Notes: a model not told the origin generated them from the sequence alone. Numbered from the stretch's first letter, positions 1-10,768 are shown. The stretch: 64,000 nucleotides of DNA from Isochrysis galbana (GCA_018136815.1 CM030932.1:750081-814080); one strand, 5' to 3'. Made by a program: numbers and translations.

Positions 1-287
1 GGCATAAAAACAGAAGAACTACTACTGGGAGCCGCCAGCGCAATAAAATGAACAAAGGTCGCGTTCCGTCGAATATGGGACATCACTCAATTGAGCCATC
101 ATATGTCCATAGTCCGTTTACAAAAAAGTCGAATATCCTCGTCGTCTTCCTTTCTCCGTCATCCTCGGCGACTCTACCGTCAAAAGAGAACATTTCTAAT
201 ATCCTGATGTCATTAGAGTAGAGGCTTGAGCTTCGTTCGTGCGCGTGCCCGCTTCGTGGGCGTGCCCGTGCCCTTCCCCAGCCTCCC

Positions 288-710
288 ATGGCCCCTAGCA
301 AGCCTGCCAACAAGCGCAAGCCGGCACGGGGGCACTACACAGTACATGCCCGCGACACCCGGGCCGAGGAGCGCGCGCGCGTAGTCGCAGATGTCCGGAA
401 GGCGGTTGCTCATTGTCGCACGCATAGCGTTGGCGCGAAGGCGGCTCTGGCTTCTGGGCTTTTCCCTCATGCCACGCGCGGAAAGGTCGAGTGGGGCCTG
501 AGGCGGCCTGCCGCCAATGATGACTCCACTCGGGACGCCAACCAACAGCGGCTCACAAATGCTGAGCGCTTGAAGTTGGCATCGTGGATCCTCACGCGCG
601 CTGACGCCCATGATACCCAGTCTCGGCATCAGATTTCTGTCAAGGTCCGCGAGATGCTCACAGAGAGGCACCGCTTCAATCGTATCAAAAATTTCAACCT
701 ACTTTTATAA
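288..710 (+). pseudogene. transposase N-terminal fragment with HTH-like region
   Basis: A 140-residue frame starting at a good ATG after a C-rich leader. It is basic at the N-terminus. From about residue 90 it reads LTNAERLKLASWIL, then ADAHD, which resembles the helix-turn-helix (CENP-B/pogo type) of transposon-encoded DNA-binding domains. No catalytic DDE region follows: the frame ends abruptly at the junction with a GC-rich repeat at 711, so this looks like the 5' piece of a transposase gene broken by another insertion. The assignment is a motif impression only, and the family is uncertain. Confidence 0.35.
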
Positions 711-905
711 GTGGGGGTCAATGGGGGCCTCGCGCCCCCCTCTCTCCATCGCGGACACCCCCCGGGTCGGGCCCGTACACTCAACCCCAGCCCCTGCCCT
801 CTGGCAGGGGCAGGGCACTCATCAATTCAGCCCAGACCCCTAGTGGGCGCGAGTCGCGAGCCGCACTCCCAGGCCCGCATGGGCCTGCTCTCGTACTGAC
901 TCCCC
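711..905 (+). repeat. GC-rich dispersed repeat fragment (family R1)
   Basis: Shares the order of elements seen in the R1 repeat at 11286, 15671, 16382 and 62514: a T-rich start, a short ATGGGGG segment, a C-run, CCTCTCTCC, and then a block containing GTGGGCGCGAGTCGCGAG, which is also present near 11454. It is diverged and lacks a clear palindromic leader. Confidence 0.5.
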
Positions 906-1086
906 CCACCGCAAAATTCGCCCTCGCCGCCGCGCGCGGACCCCGTCACCACTGCACCCGTGCCCAAGCCTTCCCAAGTATCTTCACCCGCTACCCAAGT
1001 CGATAGGCCGCCTACGGACGCGTGGGTTGCCAAGGATGGAGTCTCAGGAGCCTTACCCGGATCCTGGGAACAGTCCATCTCCACAG
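905..1086 (+). repeat. dispersed repeat, inverted partner of 4445-4630
   Basis: About 165 bp from the C-rich start through CCATCTCCACAG is almost identical, in reverse complement, to 4445-4630 (one difference seen in the core: CGATAGG against TGATAGG). Both encode the same peptide, including PKPSQVSSPATQVDR, in a frame like the N-terminal part of a retroelement ORF. Similarity stops abruptly at both ends. Confidence 0.8.
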
Positions 1087-2290
1087 GGATGCGGCGGGTT
1101 GGAATTATGGAGTGCAGTTGGTCACCAAGCGCAAGTGGGCAACAGAAGACTTAGTCGTTGAGGCCCCGGCAGGTGAATGCACGTTTGACGACTTGACGAC
1201 TGTGTCGACTTGACGAGGCTACAGACTCGGTCTTGTCTTCGCCCTCCGTGCGTCATGCGTCGTGCGTCAATCACCATGCCCGTAGTCAACCCCGAGGAAA
1301 GCTCCATGAGCTCCCCGCAAGAACCGCATTCCGCGCTAGCTGCCGGCGCGCCCTCGCAGGCAATCTCCAAGAGTGAGATCAGCCTTGCTCTGACAGCCTT
1401 CCGGGAGGGCGGGGTGGCAGCTACATAAGTGCGCGACTAGACATTTAGGCATGTCTAATGGACATTTCATGGGACATTTGGGTGCAAAATTTGGATGTCC
1501 CGAGACATTTTTTTGGGACATTTGGGCAGAAAAAACGGGACATAACCGCCTACCCCTAGGCGGCTGCTGACGAGGAAGAAGTGAAGAAGAGGAAGGCCGC
1601 GCGCCTCGAGCGCCATGTTCAGGAAGAGGAGCGTGAGCAGTCTCGTCGTGTAGCCTTCGAGGCATGCCGAACGAAATGTTCTTGTGAGATTGTTCCTTGT
1701 CCATGGGATTGCTGGATGGCTTTATGTTGTGTGAAAATTGTGGGAATCTGAAGAAAGGGTGGTGCAAGAAAAGAGACTGTGTGAGATGGCGTAAGAGTCC
1801 CATTCTTGTGCCGAGTGACGGCGTTGTGGAGTCTGAAAGTGATGCACGTGCCTCCGGCCTCGTTTTCGACATCAGGCCTTGTCCATGAGGCGCCTGTTCC
1901 CGTGTATGTGCACAAGTAAGATGTCACTGTGAATCACATCTTCAACCAATACGAAAAATAAGCACACGCCGGCGATGGAAATCACAAGAGGCAACTTTCA
2001 TTAGGTTGCAACTACCACTAGATGTCGAGGGTTCAAATTTTATTTCCACCAGAAGAAATGGGGCATGTCCATGAAGCTCAAGCCTCTATGATAATCTACT
2101 CCTACCACTAACTAGCAACTGCCTGCAACAACTCGCTGTAGGCCAGTAAGTAAGAGTTAAAATCGTCCGCTTTCCACTCGCTACAATCTGCGGCGGAGCA
2201 AGGAGGCGGTGTGCGGCGGCTGGCGGGAGCGAGAGGGGGGAGGGGTCGCAGTGTGCAGCTCTCTCTCTGGCGGCAGTGGTGGGAGCCCTG
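1087..2290. other. no gene recognised
   Basis: I see no convincing gene here. The stretch 1440-1550 repeats GGACATTT several times (GGACATTTCATGGGACATTTGG and following), a small low-complexity array. The overlapping frames on both strands lack domain-like composition. Confidence 0.4.
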
Positions 2291-3001
2291 ATGATAACGG
2301 TGGATGTTGGCTCGACACCTGCTCCCCTGCGAGTCCGCACAGCCCCTGAGCGCGTCGCGGCGCTCTGTGCAGTGCTCACGCTGGCCGGAGTTGCGGGTAG
2401 CGCCGTCCTGTCCACCAGCACTATAAGGCCACAGGCTGTGCGGGCGGGGCAAGAGACGGTGCCGGGTGAAAAGAAGTTCACTGTGATGCCCTTGCGCTTC
2501 GGGGTCAACCCTTCCATCACCACCTCGGGCTCGAGCATCACCATGTCGCCTGACATTGCCGTCGAAGGCGGCTTCATTGGATGGGAGGGAGAGACATATG
2601 GAGAGGATTACAGCGACTCGAATGTGGCGGGGCCGGGCGATATTGGCGAGAATGGCGCGCAAGTGCAGGGGGAAGTACTTGCTGTCAACGAGAAGCCGCT
2701 AGGAGAGACCGCGGCATTGATGGGCAGCGGTATCGCCGCCACTGCAGGGATGGTTGATCACGCCACGGCGAGCGCAATTATTAACACTTGGGAAGCCCCG
2801 GGCCGGTTTGTCGGAGCAGAGCTGTGGGCGGCGGGCGCCGCTGCTGACCTGGCCAAGAACGCGCTGACATCTCCCGAAAATCCGCTGCCGCCCATGCCCG
2901 CATCACCTCCTTTGCCACCAGGAACGCCACCATCTCCTCCGATGCTGCCCCCAGCAAGTCCACCACCAGCGACTCCGGGCCACTGGTGGTGGCGTGCTTG
3001 A
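2291..3001 (+). CDS. predicted single-pass membrane protein with proline-rich tail
   Basis: A 236-residue frame from the ATG at 2291; an in-frame GTG at 2276 is ignored. Residues about 20-42 (VAALCAVLTLAGVAGSAV) form one hydrophobic segment after a short N-terminus, suggesting a signal anchor. The middle is acidic and Gly-rich. The C-terminal third is rich in PP and SPP (PLPPMPASPPLPP and following), like extensin or wall-associated proteins of algae. The overall plan (short cytosolic N-terminus, anchor, Pro-rich stretch) resembles the start of the large protein on the minus strand at 46815-51461. No enzymatic domain is recognised. It could be an incomplete model with a downstream exon. Confidence 0.5.
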   Translation: MITVDVGSTPAPLRVRTAPERVAALCAVLTLAGVAGSAVLSTSTIRPQAVRAGQETVPGEKKFTVMPLRFGVNPSITTSGSSITMSPDIAVEGGFIGWEGETYGEDYSDSNVAGPGDIGENGAQVQGEVLAVNEKPLGETAALMGSGIAATAGMVDHATASAIINTWEAPGRFVGAELWAAGAAADLAKNALTSPENPLPPMPASPPLPPGTPPSPPMLPPASPPPATPGHWWWRA

Positions 3002-3321
3002 GTGCTTCCCCCCCCCGATTGGTCCAGGAGTGGGACGGAAGAAGGATAGCATAGGATGATGGGAGATAGGATAATCCAGGAAAGGAGGGAGGCTTCAGAC
3101 TGCCATGACCATATCCATAGCGCGGGCTGCACGCGCTTGTGCAAGTCATGGGACATATGTGTATTTAAGTGCGTGTTGTACAGCTATACGATGATATTGA
3201 GCAGCCCAATTCACCCCGCCGACGCCCCCCGCGAGCGATACTACGTGACGTGGGTGCTGTGTTTGCAATGTCGTTGCTGGATGCTTACACTTGCAAGTAC
3301 GCAAGTACTAGTTGTCGCTAG

Positions 3322-3425
3322 GGCGGTCAAGCAGGGACATTTTTATAGGCCGGTCACTCATGCTTTTTATAACAACTATTTTCCAGTCCTCCTGGGTGTC
3401 CAAGGATTTGGCAAGTCCGTAAGTT
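3322..3425 (+). repeat. GGGCGGTCAA terminal-repeat family, copy 1
   Basis: Begins AGGGCGGTCAAGCAGGG and continues into a segment (GGTCACTCATGCTTTTTA, then ACTATTTTCCA and CTCCTGGGTGTCCAAGGA) that recurs at 32536-32606. The GGGCGGTCAAACAGG core also occurs near 9755, 37673, 44115 and 52577. Confidence 0.6.
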
Positions 3426-4045
3426 TTGTTTCTAAACCCCCCAAATTTTGTTGTCAAAATTTGAGGGTCGGGCACTTAAATTTCGATCAAAATATGCGAA
3501 TGCCGCGAAAGCGCGGCGACACTTGAAAAAGACGCGAGAAGAGGGGGCCGAGACCCCCCAGGGGCACGAAGTGTCACGAGCAACAGGCGTTTACGTTTGT
3601 TTTGCCACTGGAACACCACACCAGCAGGTCTGCCCCAGCCCACCCCCTGCACTTGGCCCGTTGTAGTGCACGCGGCCCCCCCCCCGATACCAAAGACAAA
3701 GGAATGAAGGGGGTAGTGTAAGGGAGTGAGTAAACTGGGGTATAGGCGATGTCGTTAGTGAGTACCGTGAGTACGTGGACCCGTATAGCTAGCATGAGTA
3801 GCCCGAATCTTCAGATGTTTTATTATTAAATTTCGATCAAAATTTAATAGTTTTAGGAGTCTTCATAAATAACTCGTAACTCGTAACTTTATCACGCGCG
3901 GTAACCTTATATAAGAGAGGCCTTGCCCCCCCAGCCCCGGGGGGGCGAGACCTCCCCCCCCCTCCCCTTGCCCCCCCCCCCCGTTCCCTTATCTGCCACA
4001 CCCCCTCCGTCCCCAACTGCGGGACCACACACCACACACCCAACC

Positions 4046-4444
4046 CACGGACGACGCGACCCAAACACAAGTTCTTCGCCGATGCGACGTCCATTGAAAC
4101 GACTCATCAAAGATGCTTGAAGATGGTCCGAAAGAGCTTGCTGTTGTGAATCTGCATACATTCATCCGTAGCAAAGCAAAGACCCGTTCACAAGACGCCG
4201 AGTTGGGAGACATTGCGAAAGCGCGGCTTCACCTCTCTTTCTCGCTCCAGCCCCTTATACGATTCGGACAACAAAGGCAACCTCAATCCCAGCGCGGAAC
4301 TCCTATCCTTGGCCTCAAGATTGGGAGTAGAGTACATGGTCAAGTCTATTTGAACCGGAAGGGAGACAGGGAGACTACCACGAAGTTAAGCTCAACGTAA
4401 TGGGAGAACCCCATATCTACGAACGGATCAGCCCGCAGCTATTA
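4046..4444 (+). pseudogene. degraded element ORF, related to 46170-46400
   Basis: The segment 4365-4440, ending in ATGGGAGAACCCCATATCTA, matches the reverse complement of 46228-46330. In both copies one frame reads KLNVMGEPHIYER. Here the frame is broken by stops and frameshifts (for example TGA after HKFFADATSIETTHQR), so this copy is dead. The encoded protein is not recognised. It lies directly against the inverted repeat that begins at 4445, so both may belong to one mobile element. Confidence 0.45.
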
Positions 4445-4630
4445 CTGTGGAGATGGACTGTTCCCAGGATCCGGGTAAGGCTCCTGAGACTCCATCCTTG
4501 GCAACCCACGCGTCCGTAGGCGGCCTATCAACTTGGGTAGCGGGTGAAGATACTTGGGAAGGCTTGGGCACGGGTGCAGTGGTGACGGGGTCCGCGCGCG
4601 GCGGCGAGGGCGGATTTGGCGGTGCAGAAG
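4445..4630 (-). repeat. dispersed repeat, inverted partner of 905-1086
   Basis: Reverse-complement copy of 905-1086 with near identity. On the minus strand the surrounding frame (4664 to 4428) starts MIQSVPMDPPPPSAPP and runs through the shared peptide, resembling other Pro/Ser-rich retroelement ORF starts in this window (42211, and the minus-strand ATG near 57050). Confidence 0.75.
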
Positions 4631-5867
4631 GCGGTGGTGGGTCCATAGGAACAGATTGGATCAATCTCTAGTGGGTGATTTCTAGCGAGAGACCACACAC
4701 AACTCAGTAGGGGCTCAAGGGTACGAGGGGTCACGGCATGGCTTCGATCGCAGAGCGCTACGACGGTTGCTGGGTGCGTACGAAGACACGCCACACCACT
4801 TTCTAACATAAACAAGGGCAACACGTAATAAACACGGGAGCGAATGCCACGGTGGGTCAACAGAGAGAGCAAAGAAGGAACCAATTGGCCAGAAGAGAAC
4901 TCGTCGTCTCGTCGTCCTAGAGAAGGATTGCACACAGAAAAGGCGCGAAAGGGATTCATCCATGCTTAGTGAAGATCCTACAAGATTCATCGGCGAATAG
5001 CGTCTCAACGCGAGCACAGCGGCGTGCACTTTACCTATAGCTTTTCGTAGCTTAGCCATGGAGTAGCTGGTAGACTTAAAAAGTCTAGAAGCTTACAGAG
5101 GTGTTAGACTTACAGAGTCTAGATGCTTGAGGTTCTTGAGGGTGTACTTTAGCAAGCAAGATGCTCGCTACTTCCTTGGTCTTCATCGACACGTGCTTAC
5201 TACTCCCTTGATCTCCATGCCTGGGTGATCAGTCCAGAGCTAGAGCATATTATTCATATTCCGAGTAGAAAGAAGCCTGTAGAAGCTGCTTGGCCACGTG
5301 GGTATAATGGTAGACCAACATTGAATGAAGTGTAGTGATTGATAGAAGCGTGGAGACGTCGTAGACGTAGAGATAGACATAAGAACGAAGATTGATGATT
5401 TACCATCGCGGTTTTAACGGTAGAGCGGAAAATAGCGAAATAGCCTGCAGAGGCTCGCGAATGCGACACCCCCCGACTAAGATCGAAACATCCCCTGATG
5501 TTGAGCGGTCGGACGGACGGTACGTTCGATAACCCTATCATCGAGAGAAGTGGGGCGTTGCGGTTCCTCACCTTTGCGTGCCAGCCCCTGTGACCACTGT
5601 TGAATGGCGCGAAGGCTCTGGCGAGTGCACATCACCGCCACGGGTATCTGCCCCTGCGTCCGCCGCTTCCTCCATCCCCTTCCCTCCTCCTCCTCGCAGT
5701 CAGCCAGTGGTCTGTCGGTCTCAGTGTCGCTGTTCCTCCTCCCCTCTCCCGCCAGCGGAGCACGATCCTTTGTCCACGTTATACCGGTGGTGGGCCCTCT
5801 CATGCACGGACCACCTTAAAACTCCCGCCTCGGGTAGTACAATATAACTTTGCAAGTACATAGTACA
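4631..5867. other. no gene recognised; repeat-derived
   Basis: No gene is supported. 5060-5130 holds a short near-repeat (GTAGACTTAAAAAGTCTAGA, and GTTAGACTTACAGAGTCTAG). The end of the block near 5455-5470 (GCTCGCGAATGCGACACC) matches 57718-57735, which links this stretch to the repeat at 57460-57885. Confidence 0.4.
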
Positions 5868-6482
5868 TACTACCTCCGTTCCAAAACTGAAAAAAAATTC
5901 AGTTTTCTTTTCACAGCTCCCCAAAACTTGAAATAAATAAACCGCAACTTCAATGGGGGGGTTGCCGGTACATGCTGGCTTAATGGGGTGAGGAGGGGGG
6001 GGCTCAGCACTCGAAACACGATTGAAATAGGCAGTTTTTCAATGTGGACTGGGTGTGCAAATCGGCTGACGCGAACGATTGGCGCGAAAGCTCTTGGCCC
6101 GTGGCATTCGCGGCCGCATGGCGCGGCTGAAGGTGGTGGAGCCGCCGCAGCGCGGCGCTCGCACTGGGGGCGAGTATGAGTGGCAAGGCAAGGGGCGCAA
6201 GAAGAGGAGCTCAACCACCAACAGTCCTCCCGATGGAAACCATCACGCCTTGCGCCTTGCCGCATCGTCGTGACGTTGCTTCTGACAGTAAATAGAGTGC
6301 CCGTTTTTGACACGTTGTGGGGCGCTTTAGATTTTCGTTAACATCCTCAACGAAAACACGTTGTTAAGCCAGCATGTACCCTCCCCACACCCCGGCCTTC
6401 CATCTAGTGCCTCCTCTTCTCTAGGCGCCGCCCTCGCTTCCCAAATGCTCTCTCACATCTCAGTTTTGGAACGGAGGTAGTA
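5868..6482. mobile_element. 611-bp MITE with Stowaway-like ends
   Basis: The element spans 5870-6480 and is flanked by TA on both sides (5868-5869 and 6481-6482). Its ends are perfect 21-bp inverted repeats that begin CTACCTCCGTTCCAAAACTG; the right copy starts near 6460. This is very close to the CTCCCTCCGTTC ends of Stowaway (Tc1/mariner) MITEs of plants. Inside lies a second perfect 17-bp inverted pair (GGTACATGCTGGCTTAA at 5967-5983 and its complement at 6364-6380). There is no transposase, so it is non-autonomous. It ends about 60 bp before the ATG of the next gene. Confidence 0.88.
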
Positions 6483-6544
6483 TGAGTACCTCGGATTGCA
6501 CAAGAATAGCTAAACTCTTCCTCACCGGCCCGCCGCGGAGCGTG

Positions 6545-7180
6545 ATGGTGGCGGGCACTCGCGCCTCGCTCGTCGTGCCGCTCGTGCTGCTGCTCGCCTG
6601 CGGAGGGAGTAGCCACCCCGTGAGGGAGGACGAAATCAGCCCAGGCCCACCGCCCAGGCGGTGGTCAATCCCACTTGTCGTCGGCCTGGTGTGCCTCGCT
6701 GTCGCGGCGTGGCTCTGGTGGAATGACCCAGTGGCGTTCGAGGACACTGCACGGCAAGAGGGGGCTGTGGGTGAGGAGGTACAGCCTGGCTCTCATCGGG
6801 GATGGAATCGTTCGGTTAAGCCTGAACCCGGGCAAGAGCTTGGGCCTGTCGCAGCAGTACGCACACAAATCTCCCGTGAGCGGCCATGGTCAATGGCTGC
6901 CGCCGAGCAACCGTGGTATGCGAGCAAGGAGTGGTACACTGGGGCCAGGACAAGCAACGTGGGTGAGGATGACTGGGGGGGTGATCTGGCCGCCGCTTGT
7001 AGCTTTCGAAATGCGAGCATGACCAGCTGCTCTAGCAACGCAACGAGCTGGAGGGCTGAGCTTGAGAGAGGCTGTGGGCGTACAGGCAGGGCATTGGCAT
7101 GCACATCCAGCGCTAGCCATCCCACACTAGCCGCCGCAACAGCAACCCAGGAGGACACTGGTGTTTCCTATGAGATCTGA
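6545..7180 (+). CDS. predicted small secreted or membrane protein
   Basis: 211 residues from the ATG at 6545. An in-frame ATG at 6482 overlaps the MITE target site and is less likely. Residues about 7-22 (SLVVPLVLLLACGG) look like a signal peptide. Residues about 38-57 (IPLVVGLVCLAVAAWLWW) form one transmembrane helix. The rest is polar, with several N-x-S/T sites (NRS, NAS, NAT) and seven cysteines. No family is recognised. The MITE end sits in its promoter region, so its expression may be affected by the insertion; this is inference. Confidence 0.45.
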   Translation: MVAGTRASLVVPLVLLLACGGSSHPVREDEISPGPPPRRWSIPLVVGLVCLAVAAWLWWNDPVAFEDTARQEGAVGEEVQPGSHRGWNRSVKPEPGQELGPVAAVRTQISRERPWSMAAAEQPWYASKEWYTGARTSNVGEDDWGGDLAAACSFRNASMTSCSSNATSWRAELERGCGRTGRALACTSSASHPTLAAATATQEDTGVSYEI

Positions 7181-9780
7181 TAGATTATGGGGCCCTGGGC
7201 CGGGATGGCGATGGGCGGCCATGCGGTGGGGGCGGACATCATGACGAAATGGAGGCGATACGACACATGAACATGACTCATGGATAGTGTGTCATGGTCA
7301 TGGAAACATGGGACGCATCGGAGCGAGCGCCCTATCTATATCTCTCAGGTAGCCACTGACCATTTCCGACGCCAGCAGTAGCATAAGCGTAGTGATAGCA
7401 TAGATTCATAGTTGTGTAAGTCTTGTGAACCATGTATGTGGCCATCCATCTTGCACCTTGTACGTGGCCAAGAATGGAGGTGCGAGGTGATGCTCGGTGT
7501 TCCGTCAAAAGTGGGACAGAATTAAATATCCAACTGGGAATATGGGCCTCTTTACTGAGCCACTGACCGATCCTGCACGCAGACGCGGGTGAAGATGCCC
7601 CTGCAGAGACTCCGGCCAAGGGTGGGGGCCGTCGTGCGGGTCATGCATCATGCGAGCGCCCCAAGTTGCAACATGCAACTATGACCATGGCCGTTGGCTC
7701 GGCTTGTTCAGAGCTCGAAGGCTCAGCGTTCCGCACTCCCAGTGTTGGGGGAGGTCTGCAACAACAAACGGCCCAAATGCCGATGCTGATCATGCGATCA
7801 TGCACAACGTACGGAGACCTACTGTTGACGAATTGTGCTGAAGATCCACTGGGTCAGAGGGCATTGGCACTGAGGACTGAGGAAGGAGGGAAGCCGGCGG
7901 TTGGCGCGGCGGTGTCGACGGACGCCGCGTCGGCTCCGCGGTCTACGGCTCTCCTTGTGACTTCGTGTCAAGTATTGCCAAGACCTTGGAGTGGGCCTTG
8001 GCTGCGTGAGCTCCGCGTGCCAGGAGCGCTTCTATTGCGCTATCGCGCGTCATTGGCAGTATGGGTTGATTCCCAATACCGCCTGCCAAGCCCACCACCC
8101 AGCGGCAGAAGATGATTTCTGCTCTGGGTGGTGTTCCCGCTAGATGCGCTGTGAGGCGCTCTGGCTCTGGCAGGATCTTGGGCTTTCTTGCTCGCCGTGG
8201 CGTAGAGCGCCACGACGAAGCCCGTCATGAGGCCGCCCACGGGTCTCGCCTCATCGATCAGCGCCAGATCTGGCACTGTCAGAGGGAGGATGGCCGCGTA
8301 GGCAGCCTCAACACGGAGGCTCGTCACAGTGTGAGATTCTGGTGCCAAAAGGTGACAATAAGGGCTCGCTCCAGCGGCTATCTCCCCGGGTGACGGGGAC
8401 TTAGCCGCTGCAGCGGCCGCGGAGGCCCGCCGCGCGCCGCTCCCCTCCCCCCCCCTTCCCCCACTCCTCTCTGGCAGCCCAGCTTGCCACAGGGGGGTGC
8501 TTGCGCGGCCAACACCAAAGGTAAGTCCCCCCCACGCTGCCTGCCGCGATGTGCCCCTTCACGCTCGCCGCGCTCGCCTCCAGGTCGTTCTCGCACTCCC
8601 CCCTTCGCAGCGCGCAGACGAGCGCCAGAAGCCAGGTGCGAGCAGCGCGCGCGCAGCGCGAGCCCCCCGCCCGGCCTTGGCTTGGGTATGCCATACCCAG
8701 CACCTGACCCCGCCCCAGCCCACACCCGCCTCGCAGCAAGCAGCAAGCTTCCCTGGCTGAAAAGTTAGAGTTGGCGTCTCTCTCGGCAGGCGCGGCCGGT
8801 CAGCAGATCGGCTACAGGGCTCGAAGGGGTCGAATTGGGGGGGCAGTGCGCGTGTGTATTCGTAAGATATGTGTATGGACTGTCTGTGCGCCGCATGGCG
8901 ACGCGCAGGCAGTCCATATGTGCGCGTCTAGAGCCTGATTTGTAGTGTTTGTGGCATGTTTGAAAGGGCGCTGGGGGCACCATTCGTAACATAATTTAAT
9001 GATATGTTTATGAGAATAAATCTATCTATCGTAGAGTTGTCAAATCATTTGTCGGTGAACGATAGAGAACTTACGTTTCCCGGTCGCTGCATTTCAGTTG
9101 TTTCGCCATGCCCTCACCCTCTCTAATCCTCCCCCGATAGAATTCTCCTCTCCCGCCTCGCCTCTCGCGGCTGTCTCCCCGGGTGCCGGGGACTTGTCTG
9201 CTTGAGCCCAGTTCCTTATTGTCCCCCAGCGGGACTTTTTCTCACACTGTGCAGCCACGAGTGGACGGCCGCGCCGGTGAGCTGAACCTAGTTCTCGATG
9301 CCGAGTTCGAGAGAGGGCGAATCCTGCGAGGGGCGGGTCGGGATGGTCGGGGTGGGGCCTCTGGTAGCCAGGGTAGCCGCGTGCGCGCGCTGTGATGTGC
9401 TGATGTGCTGGGTGGGCTGCGCGGGCAATGATGTCAGAGGGTCAGGGGGTGGTCGGACTGTCGGCAGCCCGACACGGCGCTGCATCGGGCGGGAATCAAA
9501 TGCCGAATGTAGCTTAGATATAAAGGAACCGATGCCCCCGCGGGCGCGACCGCCAATTCTTTACGGGTAGAGCGTGAGCGCGCGTGACGGAGGGGGCGAG
9601 AGGGGGGGGCGAATCGCACCATTTCTTGGCAAAAATTTTCGTAGCGTCAGGTAGCCCCCCCGGGAGTTTTTTTATTGGGAATCGCGCCACGGTCAAAAAC
9701 AAAAAATGCAGCCCAACCCTTACTAGTCGTTGAAAAGCCCCTGTTTCCTGTTTGACCGCCCTAGAAGGAGTAGCAGAGTA
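7181..9780. other. gene-poor stretch with small repeats
   Basis: No complete gene is supported. On the minus strand, 8348-8160 has a locally coding-like frame (VEAAYAAILPLTVPDLALID, then GGLMTGFVVALYATAS) that follows a possible splice acceptor. It could be a lone exon of a membrane protein, but no partner exon was found. A 27-bp motif beginning GGCTATCTCCCCGGGTGACG at 8379 recurs with few changes at 9169. A GGGCGGTCAAACAGG terminal motif lies on the minus strand near 9755. Confidence 0.35.
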
Positions 9781-9789
9781 GCAGTGTAG

Positions 9790-10058
9790 TAGTACGTAGC
9801 CGGCACCGGCACCTTCACCTTCACCTTCACCTGCAAAGATTTTTAAAAGTAGGACAGTACCGTATTAACGTATTCATAGGAAAGAGAAAACAGCGCAACT
9901 CATGGTGAGTGGGTATGAGTATAATGTCGGTGTTCTCCCAGATGTGGGCAGTGTGCTTAGTAGCAGTAGCCGGCACCTTCAAAGATTTTGTTTAAGAGTA
10001 GAACAGCAACGTAGTAATACTCTAGTAACGTATTCGTAGGAAAGAGGAAGCAGCGCGA
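9790..10058. repeat. imperfect tandem duplication upstream of the FKBP gene
   Basis: Two copies of an approximately 100-bp unit (about 9797-9898 and 9958-10058). Each runs from GTAGCCGGCACC through CCTTCA, CAAAGATTTT, AAGTAGGACAG or AGAGTAGAACAG, ACGTATTCATAGGAAAGAG, to CAGCGC and ACT. They lie 60-370 bp before the FKBP start codon, so the promoter region has been duplicated. Confidence 0.75.
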
Positions 10059-10165
10059 CTCTCTCGGCCGACAAGCCGCCGCGCCTCCATCCCTCTCTCC
10101 TTCTCTCCCTCCCTCCCTCCCTCCCTCCTTATCTCCCCCTCCCCTGTCCACTCCTTCTCGTGCGC

Positions 10166-10768
10166 ATGCTGCCAAGCCTCTTGCGTGTGCTTTCTCTGGT
10201 GCTGCCGGCGTGTTGTGCTGCGTTTGCGCCCGGCCGGCGCGAGCTGCTTCAGTGCGCCGCTGCCTTCTCCGTCTCTCCTTGCGCTGCGAGCGCTGCGCTG
10301 CCCACTCCGCCGCCGATGCTTGAAATCGACCCCAGCCTCTTCCAGAGGATTCCCGGCGGCGGCAAATACGCCGACCTGAAGCTTGGGACGGGGCCTGAGG
10401 TGGTGGAGGGCTCGAAGGTATCGCTCCAATGGGTGCTCCGCCGCTCGAACGGCTACTTTGTTGACGGGAGCGTCAACACTGTCCTGAGCAACAAGGGTGA
10501 CAACTTCGACGAGGCGCGAAACTTCATCTTCACTGTGGGCGACGGCAGCGCATTGCCGGGTATCGACGCCGGCGTCCGCGGCATGCGACAGAACGGCGTG
10601 CGCCGCATCCTGCTCCCGCCAAAGCAGGCATACACCCTGCCCATCGAGAAGAGTGGTGGCCCGCTGCCCTCAGAGTTTGGCCCACGCCGGCAGATTGAGC
10701 GGGAGCTACTCCGAGACGATCCGTACAACTACTTCTTCTTCGAAGTGCAACCGGTGCGCGTACGTTGA
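10166..10768 (+). CDS. FKBP-type peptidyl-prolyl isomerase, plastid lumen
   Basis: 200 residues, no intron, ATG at 10166. FKBPs catalyse proline cis-trans isomerisation during protein folding. The presequence is layered. Residues 1-18 are a signal peptide. A19-F20-A21-P22 is the AFAP-type transit start of complex plastids. R24-R25, a hydrophobic run and an ASA cleavage site near 41-43 form a Tat-type thylakoid-lumen signal. The FKBP core follows from about residue 65, with GDGSALPGIDAGVRGM and RRILLPP. The active site is divergent: the usual Tyr of the VxY strand is Trp (SLQWVL) and the conserved Trp after the VIxG motif is absent. Many lumenal FKBPs diverge in this way, so catalytic activity may be weak. 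The family call is firm and the location is inferred. Confidence 0.9.
   Translation: MLPSLLRVLSLVLPACCAAFAPGRRELLQCAAAFSVSPCAASAALPTPPPMLEIDPSLFQRIPGGGKYADLKLGTGPEVVEGSKVSLQWVLRRSNGYFVDGSVNTVLSNKGDNFDEARNFIFTVGDGSALPGIDAGVRGMRQNGVRRILLPPKQAYTLPIEKSGGPLPSEFGPRRQIERELLRDDPYNYFFFEVQPVRVR

Noticed and set aside
1440-1550. Possible CRISPR-like array from repeated GGACATTT
   Set aside because: The copies are short, irregularly spaced and lack a constant repeat of 20 bp or more; the genome is eukaryotic.
2010-2045. GGTTCAAATTTTA as the T-arm of a tRNA
   Set aside because: No matching acceptor stem or anticodon arm could be folded around it.
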